64,000 nt of DNA, from the NCBI RefSeq assembly GCF_907164555.1, contig NZ_CAJQZC010000008.1:186001-250000 (forward strand), in the 5' to 3' direction. The position numbers and the translations under genes are program-made. The stretch comes from Paraburkholderia saeva. Lineage in GTDB: Bacteria; Pseudomonadota; Gammaproteobacteria; Burkholderiales; Burkholderiaceae. Shown here in pieces: positions 1 to 7,525 of the stretch. The notes beneath the pieces were generated by a model. The model was given only the letters and a program-made list of their open reading frames with translations. It was not told the DNA's origin and made no database searches. Each line of letters opens with the position of its first letter. The first letter of the stretch is position 1.

Positions 1-2
1 AA

Positions 3-1541
3 ATCACGGCGTTTCTCGCACCGACTCCGTTGGCCGATGCACCCTTCTTCGAAACCAACGCGACGCGGGCGGACGATCCGGGCGTGGCTGCACTGAATGC
101 CCATCTCCGCTCGACCGCGACCCAGTGGAGTGCGCGTCGTGACGACGGTCTGTTTCGTCTTGCCGTCGACCGTGTGTTTACGCTGGCCGGGCAGGGCACG
201 ATTGTCACTGGGACCGTTTTCTCAGGCAAGGTCGCGACGGGTGAAACCATGCTGCTCGCGCCTGCGGGCGTGCCAGTGCGCGTGCGCAGCATCCATGCGC
301 AGAACCGCGCGACGGATCTCGGGCATGCGGGTCAGCGATGTGCGCTGAATCTCGCCGGCATCGACAAGGACGCCATTTCCCGCGGCGACTGGATTGTCGA
401 TGCGCGTCTTGCCGCAACATCGGAACGGCTCGACGTCGAACTGACCTTGCTACCGGGGGCAGGCATCACGTTGCAGCATTGGGCGCCGTTGCACGTTCAC
501 CTGGGCACGACGCATCAGGTTGCGCACGTCGCGCTACTCGATGGCGACGATCTGGTTGCGGGCAGCCGCGCACGCGTACAACTTGTGTTCGACAGGCCAC
601 TCGTCGCGCTGTCGGGCGATCGCTTCGTCGTGCGCAACGCGCAGGCGACGCGTACCGTGGGCGGCGGTCGCGTGCTCGATCCGTTTGGCCCCGGGCGCAA
701 ACGTCGTACGCCGGAGCGCCGCGCGTGGCTCGATGCGCTGACGGCATGGCTTGACGAAGCGCGCATCGATGCGATGCTCGCGCAATCGCCACGCGGTATG
801 CAGCGCTCCACGCTCATGCATCTCACGGGCCTGCCATTACACGCGCTGCAATTGCCTGACGACGCAATCGAAATACCGCTTCACGGCAAGACGGCCGACG
901 ATGCGTTCATCGTCTTGCGTCGGCATATCGAAGACATGCAGCAGCGGACCCTCGACGCCTTGAGGCGTTTTCATGCGCGCTCGCCCGACGAGCAGGGGCC
1001 AGACGCGGCACGTCTGCGACGAATCGCAGCGCCGCTATGGCACGATTCATTGTGGCGCGCGTTGATCGAGACGATGCTGACGGACCATGCGATCGTCCGA
1101 AGCGGCCCCTGGCTGCATTTGCCGGACCACGCGGTGACGCTCGATGAATCTGAACAGGCGCTCGCGGTTCTTCTTTTGCCACTGGTTGAGAAAGGACGCT
1201 TCGATCCACCATGGGTTCGAGATCTTGCGAGCCAGTTGAGCGAATCCGAGGAACGGATCAGGCAGTTGATGCGAAAACTCGCGCGACAAGGCGACGTGCA
1301 CCAGGTCGTGCGCGATCTGTTTTATCACCATGGTGTTGTGCGCGAGATGGCAAACATCGTGGGCGAAATTGCCCGATTGCATGAAGGCAAGGTGAATGCC
1401 GCAGCGTTTCGCGACGCAACGGGGCTTGGCCGCAAGCGGTCAATCCAGATTCTGGAGTTCTTTGATCGCGTTGGATATACTCGCTTCCACCGCGATGTTC
1501 ATCTGTTGCGTATCGACAGTCGCCTGCTCGATGGGTTTTAG
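3..1541 (+). CDS. selB: Selenocysteine-specific translation elongation factor SelB, 3' part (5' end outside window)
   Basis: SelB is the GTPase that carries Sec-tRNA to UGA codons marked by a SECIS hairpin. The reading frame is open from the first bases of the window, so the GTP-binding N-terminus lies upstream. What is visible is EF-Tu-like domain II/III sequence (around residues 40-220 of the visible part, with the VFTLAGQGTIVTGTVFSG stretch typical of domain II) and then the chain of winged-helix domains that bind the SECIS RNA. The C-terminus shows the conserved pattern AAFRDATGLGRKRSIQILEFFDRVGYTR of the last winged helix. The selenocysteine tRNA gene starts 31 bp downstream, the usual partner, which strongly supports the call. 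Confidence 0.95.
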   Translation: MTAFLAPTPLADAPFFETNATRADDPGVAALNAHLRSTATQWSARRDDGLFRLAVDRVFTLAGQGTIVTGTVFSGKVATGETMLLAPAGVPVRVRSIHAQNRATDLGHAGQRCALNLAGIDKDAISRGDWIVDARLAATSERLDVELTLLPGAGITLQHWAPLHVHLGTTHQVAHVALLDGDDLVAGSRARVQLVFDRPLVALSGDRFVVRNAQATRTVGGGRVLDPFGPGRKRRTPERRAWLDALTAWLDEARIDAMLAQSPRGMQRSTLMHLTGLPLHALQLPDDAIEIPLHGKTADDAFIVLRRHIEDMQQRTLDALRRFHARSPDEQGPDAARLRRIAAPLWHDSLWRALIETMLTDHAIVRSGPWLHLPDHAVTLDESEQALAVLLLPLVEKGRFDPPWVRDLASQLSESEERIRQLMRKLARQGDVHQVVRDLFYHHGVVREMANIVGEIARLHEGKVNAAAFRDATGLGRKRSIQILEFFDRVGYTRFHRDVHLLRIDSRLLDGF

Positions 1542-1572
1542 ACGTCGCGTGGTGCGTGGTCAGTTTACCGAA

Positions 1573-1668
1573 GGAAGGCATTCGCATCCGGTGGTGCGGC
1601 TGGGCTTCAAACCCAGTAGGGGGTGTCAGACACTCCCTGGTCGGTTCGACTCCGGCGGCCTTCCGCCA
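1573..1668 (+). tRNA. selC: tRNA-Sec (anticodon TCA)
   Basis: Selenocysteine tRNA that decodes UGA. The 96-nt gene has an 8-bp-class acceptor arm (GGAAGGC at the 5' end pairing with GCCTTCC before the discriminator), a long extra arm (GGGGGTGTCAGACACTCCC region) and an anticodon stem CTGGG/CCCAG enclosing the TCA anticodon at 1607-1609. The T-arm is GGTTCGACTCC and the gene encodes its own GCCA end. The layout matches bacterial selC base for base in its invariant parts. It lies 31 bp after selB. Transposase remnant sequence begins within about 4 bp of the CCA end, so this tRNA end has probably served as an insertion site. Confidence 0.97.
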
Positions 1669-1671
1669 CAA

Positions 1672-1995
1672 GGAGGAATCGACAACGACACGGGACCAGT
1701 CCATCCGGTCGGCCTCGCGTAGCTTTGCGAGCAGGACCTCGCGCAGCCGATCCCAGGCGCCGGCGGCTTGCCAGTCGCGCCGACGGCGCCAGCTACTCAT
1801 GCCGCTGCCGCAGTCCATCTCACGAGGCAGCAGGTTCCAGCGCACGCCCGTCAGCAGGATGCACAGGATGCCCGAGAGTAGCGCACGATCATCGAGCGGC
1901 TTGCGCCCTGGATAACGGCTTCGCCTTGGTTTCGCCGGAGGCAGCAACGGTTCGATGAGTGCCCAAAGTTCGTCGTCGAGTTTGGGTTTAGCCAT
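1672..1995 (-). pseudogene. IS5-family transposase, N-terminal remnant truncated at selC
   Basis: Read on the minus strand from the ATG at 1995, about 108 residues match the start of IS5-type transposases: MAKPKLDDELWALIEPLLPP, then the RRSRYPGRKPLDDRALLSGILCILLTGVRWNLLP segment, ending at SRVVVDSS, the first part of the DDE catalytic core (its first Asp at residue 106). The match stops within a few bases of the tRNA-Sec 3' end. Further translation is simply antisense tRNA and selB sequence, so the catalytic domain and one IS end are missing. It cannot be active. The outer end of the remnant lies somewhere between 1996 and 2065. Confidence 0.85.
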
Positions 1996-2065
1996 GTCCC
2001 TTTCGTCGTCGAAACGACACTCCGCCCACGCATGCGGAGCGACGTCGAACGAGGGGTGCCCGCGT

Positions 2066-2459
2066 TCACTCGCTAAGCTGACTGGCGGTAAATTGCGCAG
2101 CGCTCTGCATGCGTCGAGACTTTCTGACGAGCGCCGTGTACGGCATCGCGCCCGCTGCGGCAGAGAAGAACCAGTTGAACGGGCCGACGAAATCGAACGC
2201 CGGTACCAGACTCATGAAATGGCAGACGGAATGAGCGCCCCTGCCGCCGCGAGATTCCATCCGTGGGCGTAGTAATAGCGACCGCCTGCCAAAGCCGAAT
2301 AGAGATCGTTGGGTCTGATTTCCTGCCGTTTGACGAAGTCATAGTCCGCCACCATGATTCCGTAGAGCGGTCCGGGAACGCCGCCGATCGTGCCGGCAAA
2401 GCAGTTGATTGCGGTCGGCGAACTATAGAAATGCCACGGCAGCGTAAAGAGAACGATGC
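2066..2459 (-). pseudogene. NCS1-family (cytosine/purine/allantoin-type) permease, C-terminal fragment with frameshift
   Basis: On the minus strand the sequence reads IVLFTLPWHFYSSPTAINCF, GGVPGPLYGIMVADY and then the DLYS...GGRYYYAHGWN motif, which are the last helices of NCS1 nucleobase/hydantoin permeases. The frame hits a stop after SAIS near 2227-2230. It continues in another frame with SLVPAFDFVGPFNWFFSAAAGAMPYTALVRK to a natural stop at 2066-2068. The 5' two thirds of the gene are absent, replaced by the IS6-like remnant at 2460. It is a dead fragment left by IS-mediated rearrangement. Confidence 0.7.
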
Positions 2460-2677
2460 CGCCTCATTTCCTCGAGGTTTCGCAGGCTCAGCGAATAAGC
2501 CACGTACCACCGCACGCACATCAGGATTACATCGAGCGGATAGTGCAGTCGCTTCATCACCTTCCCGATGCCAGGTGGCAACGTCTTGCGTGGCGTCTTC
2601 GTCGTCTTGGCCATCGCGGTCGCCAGCAATTTCCATTAGCCAAATTTTACCTTGACGCCTTGTTGCGACAGCGTCCC
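2460..2677 (-). pseudogene. IS6/IS26-family transposase, N-terminal remnant with probable terminal inverted repeat
   Basis: Minus-strand translation gives KRLHYPLDVILMCVRWYVAY, SLSLRNLEEM, the diagnostic start of IS6-family transposases (helix-turn-helix region). After EEM the sequence changes abruptly into NCS1 permease sequence. Outside the coding start, the string GGGACGCTGTCGCAACA (minus strand, about 2661-2677) resembles the GG.xCTGTCGCAA ends of IS6 elements, which would mark the outer end of the remnant. About 55 codons survive and the DDE domain is missing. Confidence 0.65.
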
Positions 2678-2710
2678 AAATATCTCCCGCTGACTCACGC
2701 GGTTGAAATT

Positions 2711-3016
2711 ATGAAGTGCGTACGGATACGGTTCACGACCGACGAACCCAACGAAAAATCGAGAGCGGCCATTCTGCGTATCGGTGCGACGCAGGATGGT
2801 ATCGTTCGCAACGAACGAATCATGCCGGACGGCAGGAAACGCAACTCTGTGCGTTTCAGCATCACCGATTCAGAGTGGCCCGAGGTGGAAGCGATGTTCG
2901 AGCAGAAATTGGCGCATTGGCCGACGTCCAGGATGGTTGGGCCGCGTCATGTTTCGCTCCATCGTCGGCAGCCGCAAGCTCAGAAGCGCATTCGCACTCC
3001 GCTTTCCCCGCCCTAA
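2711..3016 (+). CDS. Hypothetical protein (101 aa)
   Basis: An ATG at 2711 opens a 101-codon frame with no recognised domain. Its middle (IGATQDGIVRNERIMPDG, then SVRFSITDSEWPEVEAMF) looks like real protein, with alternating hydrophobic residues. The last 25 residues are basic and low in complexity and may be non-native. It overlaps the 3' end of the convergent regulator gene by 4 bp. No ribosome site better than GTTGAAATT precedes it. It could be a small conserved protein or the end of a decayed gene next to the IS remnants. Confidence 0.4.
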   Translation: MKCVRIRFTTDEPNEKSRAAILRIGATQDGIVRNERIMPDGRKRNSVRFSITDSEWPEVEAMFEQKLAHWPTSRMVGPRHVSLHRRQPQAQKRIRTPLSPP

Positions 3017-3711
3017 GGCAACAACCCCCGTGCACGCGCCTCAAGAATGGCCTGCGTACGCCGCTTTACCGCCAGCTTCCGAAAAATATTCTTAAGGTGC
3101 GATTCCACGGTCAACGTGGAAAGAGACAGGAGGCAGGAAATCTCGCGGTTACTCAACCCTCTGCCGACAAAATCGAGAATCTCAGTTTCCCGCGCGCTCA
3201 GGCTGCTTTTCGGCGGGACGGCCGGCTCACTCGACACCGGTGGCACCAGCATCCTGCCTGCGCGGTTGAGCACATCGAGAAGCCGCCTCGCCACGAACGG
3301 GTCGATAGGTGTGCCGCCGCACAGCGCGCTGCGGATGTAGAGAGCCAACTCCACATCATCCCGACTTTTGAGCACATAACCTGCCGCGCCCGCGTGCAGC
3401 ATCGCCAGAATATCGAGTTCATTGCGCTGCTCGGCTATCACGACAACCGGCAGTCCGCGTTGACGATCCTGCAGGCTGCGGATCAGATCGAGCGTGGCGC
3501 CATCGGGCAATTCTCCGGCAATCAATGCCAGCACGAACGTATCGTCGATCGGCAGTCCGGCCGTCTCGGCGATGCTGTCCGCGAAGAACAGCGCGTCCCG
3601 GTGGGCATAGCCGAGGCTCGCAAAAATGGCGCGCAGCCGGATCTGGGTGAGGGAATCATGTCCAACGATAAGCAGCCGTCGCAAACGCGACTCGATAGGA
3701 TCTGCAATCAT
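3013..3711 (-). CDS. LuxR/NarL-type response regulator with degenerate receiver
   Basis: A 232-aa protein of the NarL/FixJ layout: receiver-like domain about residues 10-130, linker, then a LuxR-type helix-turn-helix at 170-230 (SLSARETEILDFVGRGLSNREI, TVESHLKNIFRKL). The helix-turn-helix is fully conserved and should bind DNA. In the receiver, the block that normally reads L-L-D-L-G-L-P-D-G is L-I-A-G-E-L-P-D-G, so the expected phospho-acceptor Asp is Ala65. The acidic pair near the N-terminus is His18-Asp19. The switch Lys (K115 in GYVLK) is kept. Phosphorylation by a histidine kinase therefore looks unlikely. The gene is divergent from the T6SS locus and is the obvious candidate to control it, but that is inference. 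Confidence 0.88.
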   Translation of the reverse strand: MIADPIESRLRRLLIVGHDSLTQIRLRAIFASLGYAHRDALFFADSIAETAGLPIDDTFVLALIAGELPDGATLDLIRSLQDRQRGLPVVVIAEQRNELDILAMLHAGAAGYVLKSRDDVELALYIRSALCGGTPIDPFVARRLLDVLNRAGRMLVPPVSSEPAVPPKSSLSARETEILDFVGRGLSNREISCLLSLSTLTVESHLKNIFRKLAVKRRTQAILEARARGLLP

Positions 3712-4334
3712 GGATAGCGGGTCTCAGGAGGTGCTGCTGCTTTTATTGGGGTGCTTCGATGCGAAGCGCGTCCCGCAGCAGATTCGACGCCACTATACAC
3801 AGAAACCCTGCAAAGCAAATACCTGAAAACAGTGAGTTCTACTGTGTGCGCGGCTTTTGCGTGAAAAAAAGGATAGCCAAATACCTGATATCAGGTATTG
3901 CCGGGCATTCAGCGTTCCGTTTAAATTCATCACAGTTCCTGACTTGAAAAAAGAGCTGGCAGTAGCGTTTAGAAATCTCTATTGAAAATAGTTTCGGTTT
4001 TTCCCTGATGAACCGTCGCCGCTGACCACGGCACCTCGACGGGCAGGGTGAAACCGCGGGGGCGAGTGCAAGCGGTACGCTACCGGCGCTCGACAGTGCG
4101 GCCTGTTATCTCCTGACAGCACCGCGAAACCCTTCGGAAGGGTAGCCGCATTACCTGATCGTGCAAATGAGCTGCGAGCGCCATCTACCTGTCCGGTCCA
4201 TGGCCTGCGCATCCTTTATTTGCCTTTTTTTAATTACGTTTTATGGCGAATTCCATCGTGCCCGAATAGATGAGCGGCGCGCGTGGGGTTCAGCTATTCA
4301 TCAAACGTTTTTTAGGCGTTTTCCGGAGAGTTTT
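3712..4334. promoter_or_regulatory. Divergent control region between the LuxR-type regulator and tssB
   Basis: 623 bp with no convincing gene and a lower GC content than its flanks, especially 3800-4000 and 4215-4245. It holds the perfect palindrome at 3880-3899 and a related half-site AAATACCTGA at 3818-3827. It must contain the promoters of both the regulator and the long T6SS transcript. I cannot assign -35/-10 boxes with confidence. tssB is preceded by a good ribosome site, GGAGAG at 4325-4330. Confidence 0.5.
3880..3899. promoter_or_regulatory. Perfect 20-bp palindrome, probable operator
   Basis: AATACCTGATATCAGGTATT is an exact inverted repeat with no spacer. One arm recurs as AAATACCTGA at 3818-3827, 62 bp away. 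It lies about 170 bp upstream of the regulator start and 435 bp upstream of tssB. The twofold symmetry fits a dimeric LuxR/NarL-type regulator, and the neighbouring regulator gene is the simplest candidate ligand, although this has not been shown. Confidence 0.55.
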
Positions 4335-4898
4335 ATGTCGAACAGTCTGCAAAAATGGGTGGGTCGTAACAGGCCGCCGCGCGTTCAGATTACGTACGAC
4401 GTCGAGGTGGGCGACGCGGTTGAAAAACGCGAGCTGCCGATGGTGGTCGGTCTGCTTGCGGATCTGTCCGGGCAGCCATCTGCGCCGTTGCCGAAGCTGA
4501 AAGAGCGCCGCTTCGTCGAGATCGATCGCGATAACTTCGACGAAATCATGGGCAAGATCCGCCCGCGCCTCGACCTCTCGGTGCCGGACACGATGAAGGG
4601 CGAAGGCAACCTCAAGATCGAACTGAACTTCGACCAGTTCTCGGATTTTCATCCGGAAAGCCTGGTGCGCCAGGTGCCGCGTCTTGCGAAGCTGCTTGAA
4701 GCGCGTCAGCAATTGCGCGATCTGCTCGGCAAGCTGGACGGAAACGATGAGCTGGATTCGATCCTCGAGCGCATCGTCAAGGACGCCGACGAGCTGAAAA
4801 AGGTGCAAAGCCAGGCGAACGCCGGCCACGCGCAGCCGCAATCACAGCCGGCACAGCAGCCGCAGCAGTCAGAGCAGGAAGAAGCCGCATCCGAGTGA
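4335..4898 (+). CDS. tssB: T6SS contractile sheath small subunit TssB (VipA)
   Basis: A 187-aa protein that, with TssC, forms the cytoplasmic contractile sheath around the Hcp tube. It begins SNSLQKWVGRNRPPRVQITY, followed by the family hallmarks KRELPMVVGLLADLSGQ and KERRFVEIDRDNFDEIM. The C-terminal tail is rich in Gln and Pro, as is common. The start at 4335 is chosen because GGAGAG lies 5 bp upstream and the protein then begins like its homologues. It opens the T6SS gene array, followed by tssC after 63 bp. Confidence 0.95.
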   Translation: MSNSLQKWVGRNRPPRVQITYDVEVGDAVEKRELPMVVGLLADLSGQPSAPLPKLKERRFVEIDRDNFDEIMGKIRPRLDLSVPDTMKGEGNLKIELNFDQFSDFHPESLVRQVPRLAKLLEARQQLRDLLGKLDGNDELDSILERIVKDADELKKVQSQANAGHAQPQSQPAQQPQQSEQEEAASE

Positions 4899-4961
4899 TC
4901 CGGCGTATCGCCGCTCCTGCCGCAAACGCAACCGCACACACTTTCCACCAGGGTGATCAGA

Positions 4962-6473
4962 ATGGCAACGAAGCCTGCCGCGAATAGCGCGGCCACCGAA
5001 TCGACCACGGGTACTGTCGTCACGACGCACAGCGAATTGAGCCTTCTCGAACGTATCGTTGAAGAAGGGAACATGGCGATCGAGCCGTCGCAGCGCGGCT
5101 ACGCGAAGCAGCTCATCGGCCAGCTCGCCTCGCAGGTGCTCGATGAAGGCATGCGCACGAGCCCCGACAAGAGCCTCGTTGCGACGATCAACGAACGCGT
5201 CGCGGAGATCGACCGTCTGCTGTCGGACCAGCTGAACGCAATCATGCACGATCCGGCTTTCCAGACGCTCGAAGCATCGTGGACGGGCCTGCACGACATG
5301 GTATATGGCACTGAGACAGGCCAGAACCTGAAGCTGCGCCTGCTCAACGTGACGAAAAAAGAACTGCTGAAGGATCTCGAATCGGCGGTGGATCACGACA
5401 TGAGCGTGCTCTTCAAGAAGGTCTACGAGGAAGAGTACGGAACGTTCGGTGGCTACCCGTATTCGCTGCTGATCGGCGACTACGCGTTCGGCCGTCACCC
5501 GCAGGACATCGCATTGCTCGAACGTATCTCGAAGGTGGCGGCGGCCGCGCATGCGCCGTTCATCGCATCGGCCGCGCCGAGCCTCTTTGACATCAAGTCG
5601 TTCACCGAACTGGGCGTGACGCGCGACCTGTCGAAGGTATTCGAAAGCGCCGAGCTGACGACGTGGCGCAGCTTCCGTGAAGCGGAAGATTCGCGCTACG
5701 TGTCGCTGGTCCTGCCGTCATACGCGGCGCGCCTGCCGTACGGCGCGAACACGCAGCCGGTCGAAAACTTCAACTTCGAAGAAGACGTCGACGGCACCGA
5801 TCACGGCAAGTATCTGTGGGCGAACTCCGCGTACCAGCTCGGCCTGCGCATCACGAACTCGTTCGCGATGTATAGCTGGTCGACGGCGATCCGTGGCGTC
5901 GAGGGCGGCGGCAAGGTCGACGGCCTCGTCGCGCACACGTACCGCACCGACGAAGGCGACGTCGCGCTGAAGTGCCCGACGGAGGTGACGATCACCGACC
6001 GCCGCGAAAAGGAACTGAACGACCTCGGCTTCATCGCGATCGTGAATTCGAAGGGCTCCAACTCGGCGACGTTCTTCGGCAGCCAGACGGCCAACAAGCC
6101 GAAGCTCTTCAACAAGGATGCAGCCAACGCGAACGCGCAACTGTCGGCGCGCCTGCCATACGTGCTCGCGGCGTCGCGCTTTGCGCACTACCTGAAGGTG
6201 ATGATGCGCGACAAGGTGGGCAGCTTCCAGACACGCGGTCAGGTCGAAAACTACCTGAACAACTGGATTGCCGACTACGTGCTGATCAATCCGGCGGCAT
6301 CGCAAGCCTCCAAGGCGCGCTTTCCGCTGAGCGAAGCACGCGTGGACGTGACCGAAGTGCCGGGCAAGCCGGGTGCGTACCGCGCAACCTGTTTCCTGAA
6401 GCCGCACTTCCAGATGGAAGAACTGACGGCTTCGCTTCGGCTCGTCGCCGAACTGCCTGCGGCTGCGGCCTGA
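4962..6473 (+). CDS. tssC: T6SS contractile sheath large subunit TssC (VipB)
   Basis: A 503-aa sheath subunit, partner of TssB. Family signatures visible include LDEGMRTSPDKSLVATINER, TGQNLKLRLLNVTKKEL, the FDRGVVIGDY-type block here reading GGYPYSLLIGDYAFGRHPQD, and RLPYVLAASRFAHYLKVMMRDKVG near the C-terminus. The ATG at 4962 has AGGGTGA 7 bp upstream and is preferred to the in-frame GTG at 4953. Length and domain layout are normal for the family. Confidence 0.96.
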   Translation: MATKPAANSAATESTTGTVVTTHSELSLLERIVEEGNMAIEPSQRGYAKQLIGQLASQVLDEGMRTSPDKSLVATINERVAEIDRLLSDQLNAIMHDPAFQTLEASWTGLHDMVYGTETGQNLKLRLLNVTKKELLKDLESAVDHDMSVLFKKVYEEEYGTFGGYPYSLLIGDYAFGRHPQDIALLERISKVAAAAHAPFIASAAPSLFDIKSFTELGVTRDLSKVFESAELTTWRSFREAEDSRYVSLVLPSYAARLPYGANTQPVENFNFEEDVDGTDHGKYLWANSAYQLGLRITNSFAMYSWSTAIRGVEGGGKVDGLVAHTYRTDEGDVALKCPTEVTITDRREKELNDLGFIAIVNSKGSNSATFFGSQTANKPKLFNKDAANANAQLSARLPYVLAASRFAHYLKVMMRDKVGSFQTRGQVENYLNNWIADYVLINPAASQASKARFPLSEARVDVTEVPGKPGAYRATCFLKPHFQMEELTASLRLVAELPAAAA

Positions 6474-6520
6474 CGCCCGCCGTTTGCCCCTTATAACCGA
6501 AGCACTGAGGTACGGAATTC

Positions 6521-7003
6521 ATGGATACGATCATTCTTGACATCAAGGACGTCAAAGGCAATTCGACTATCAAGGGATACGAGGACAAGATTATCCTGAC
6601 GAGTTTTGCGCTAGGCATCACGCTGTCGATCGGCGTTGATTCGGCGAATACGGAGCGGACCATGGGCCGCCCGAATTTCTCCGAGTTCAGTTTCTCCAAG
6701 TACAGCGACCAGTCGACAACCGCGCTGTATTCGGCGTGCGCGCAAGGCACCAAGCTTGGCGACGCCACATTGCTGATTGGCCGCAACGAAAACGGCGAGT
6801 TCATGCTGCAGATGAAGTACGTGATGAAAAACGCGATGATCTCGATGATCAACTCGTCGGGCGGCGGTGAAATGCAGGATGCCTTTTCGATTCATTTCAC
6901 CGGTGTCACGGCGGAATATACGCAGCAGAACGTGGATTCATCGAAGAAGGGCACCACGTCGTTTGGCTGGGACCTGGCGAAGAACGAAGCGATTTCATCC
7001 TGA
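6521..7003 (+). CDS. hcp: T6SS tube protein Hcp (TssD)
   Basis: A 160-aa Hcp protein that forms the hexameric inner tube and is exported with the VgrG spike. It shows the typical DTIILDIKDVKGNSTIKGYEDK start, FSFSKYSDQSTTALYSACAQG in the middle and the TPVT-like FTGVTAEYTQQN strand near the end. The GAGG ribosome site lies about 11 bp before the ATG. It belongs to the Hcp1 type and carries no C-terminal effector extension. Confidence 0.95.
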   Translation: MDTIILDIKDVKGNSTIKGYEDKIILTSFALGITLSIGVDSANTERTMGRPNFSEFSFSKYSDQSTTALYSACAQGTKLGDATLLIGRNENGEFMLQMKYVMKNAMISMINSSGGGEMQDAFSIHFTGVTAEYTQQNVDSSKKGTTSFGWDLAKNEAISS

Positions 7004-7057
7004 AGACGGCACGTGTAGCAGGCCGGGCAACGAAAGCGTAGCGGGGAGTTCTGCGTC

Positions 7058-7525
7058 ATGCTGGCAATCATCAACGGTTCACCGATGCCTCTGTTCGAGC
7101 GCCTCGTTGCCGGCGACGCTGCGCCTTCGCATGAGCAGTGGCTGGAAGGCGACGCGCTGCGCGAATCCGTTGCCCGCGAACTGGGGCGGCTCCTCGGCAC
7201 GCGCTCGCGTCTGGCATTCGATGCGTTCGCAACCAGCGAAGGCACGGTGATCGACTATGGCGTGCCCGATTTCTCGGCGCGCTCGCTTCAATCAGGCGGT
7301 GATCGCGACGCGATCGCCGCCGCCATCCAGCACGCAATTACGCTGTTCGAGCCGAGGCTCGCGAACGTGACGGTTCGCTTCGCAGGGAACGCCGCGCAGT
7401 CAGCGCAGCCCGCCATGTTGGTAAGCGGTGATCTGCGTATGGCGACGGGGCTCGCACGCGTGGCGTTCGAACTCTCGGCGGCGGGCGAGCCATCGGCCGA
7501 TCTGCACGGGACGGACCATGACTGA
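7058..7525 (+). CDS. tssE: T6SS baseplate protein TssE (gp25-like)
   Basis: A 155-aa baseplate wedge protein related to phage T4 gp25. It contains LFERL at the N-terminus, the ESVARELGRLLGTRS block, the VIDYGVPDF segment (normally ..YGLPD) and the AAIQHAITLFEPRLANVTVRF segment, all diagnostic of the family. GGGGAG at 7043-7048 supports the ATG at 7058. Its last 8 bases overlap the start of tssF, indicating translational coupling. Confidence 0.92.
   Translation: MLAIINGSPMPLFERLVAGDAAPSHEQWLEGDALRESVARELGRLLGTRSRLAFDAFATSEGTVIDYGVPDFSARSLQSGGDRDAIAAAIQHAITLFEPRLANVTVRFAGNAAQSAQPAMLVSGDLRMATGLARVAFELSAAGEPSADLHGTDHD

Noticed and set aside
1573..1668. A second copy of the tRNA-Sec 3' end as island attachment site within the window
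   Set aside because: Looked for by eye on both strands and not found. A computed search of this window and the chromosome would be needed to exclude it.
1258..1995. A 245-aa minus-strand frame that looks like a long transposase
   Set aside because: Only the first 108 codons are transposase. The rest is antisense tRNA-Sec and selB sequence, so it is a truncated remnant.
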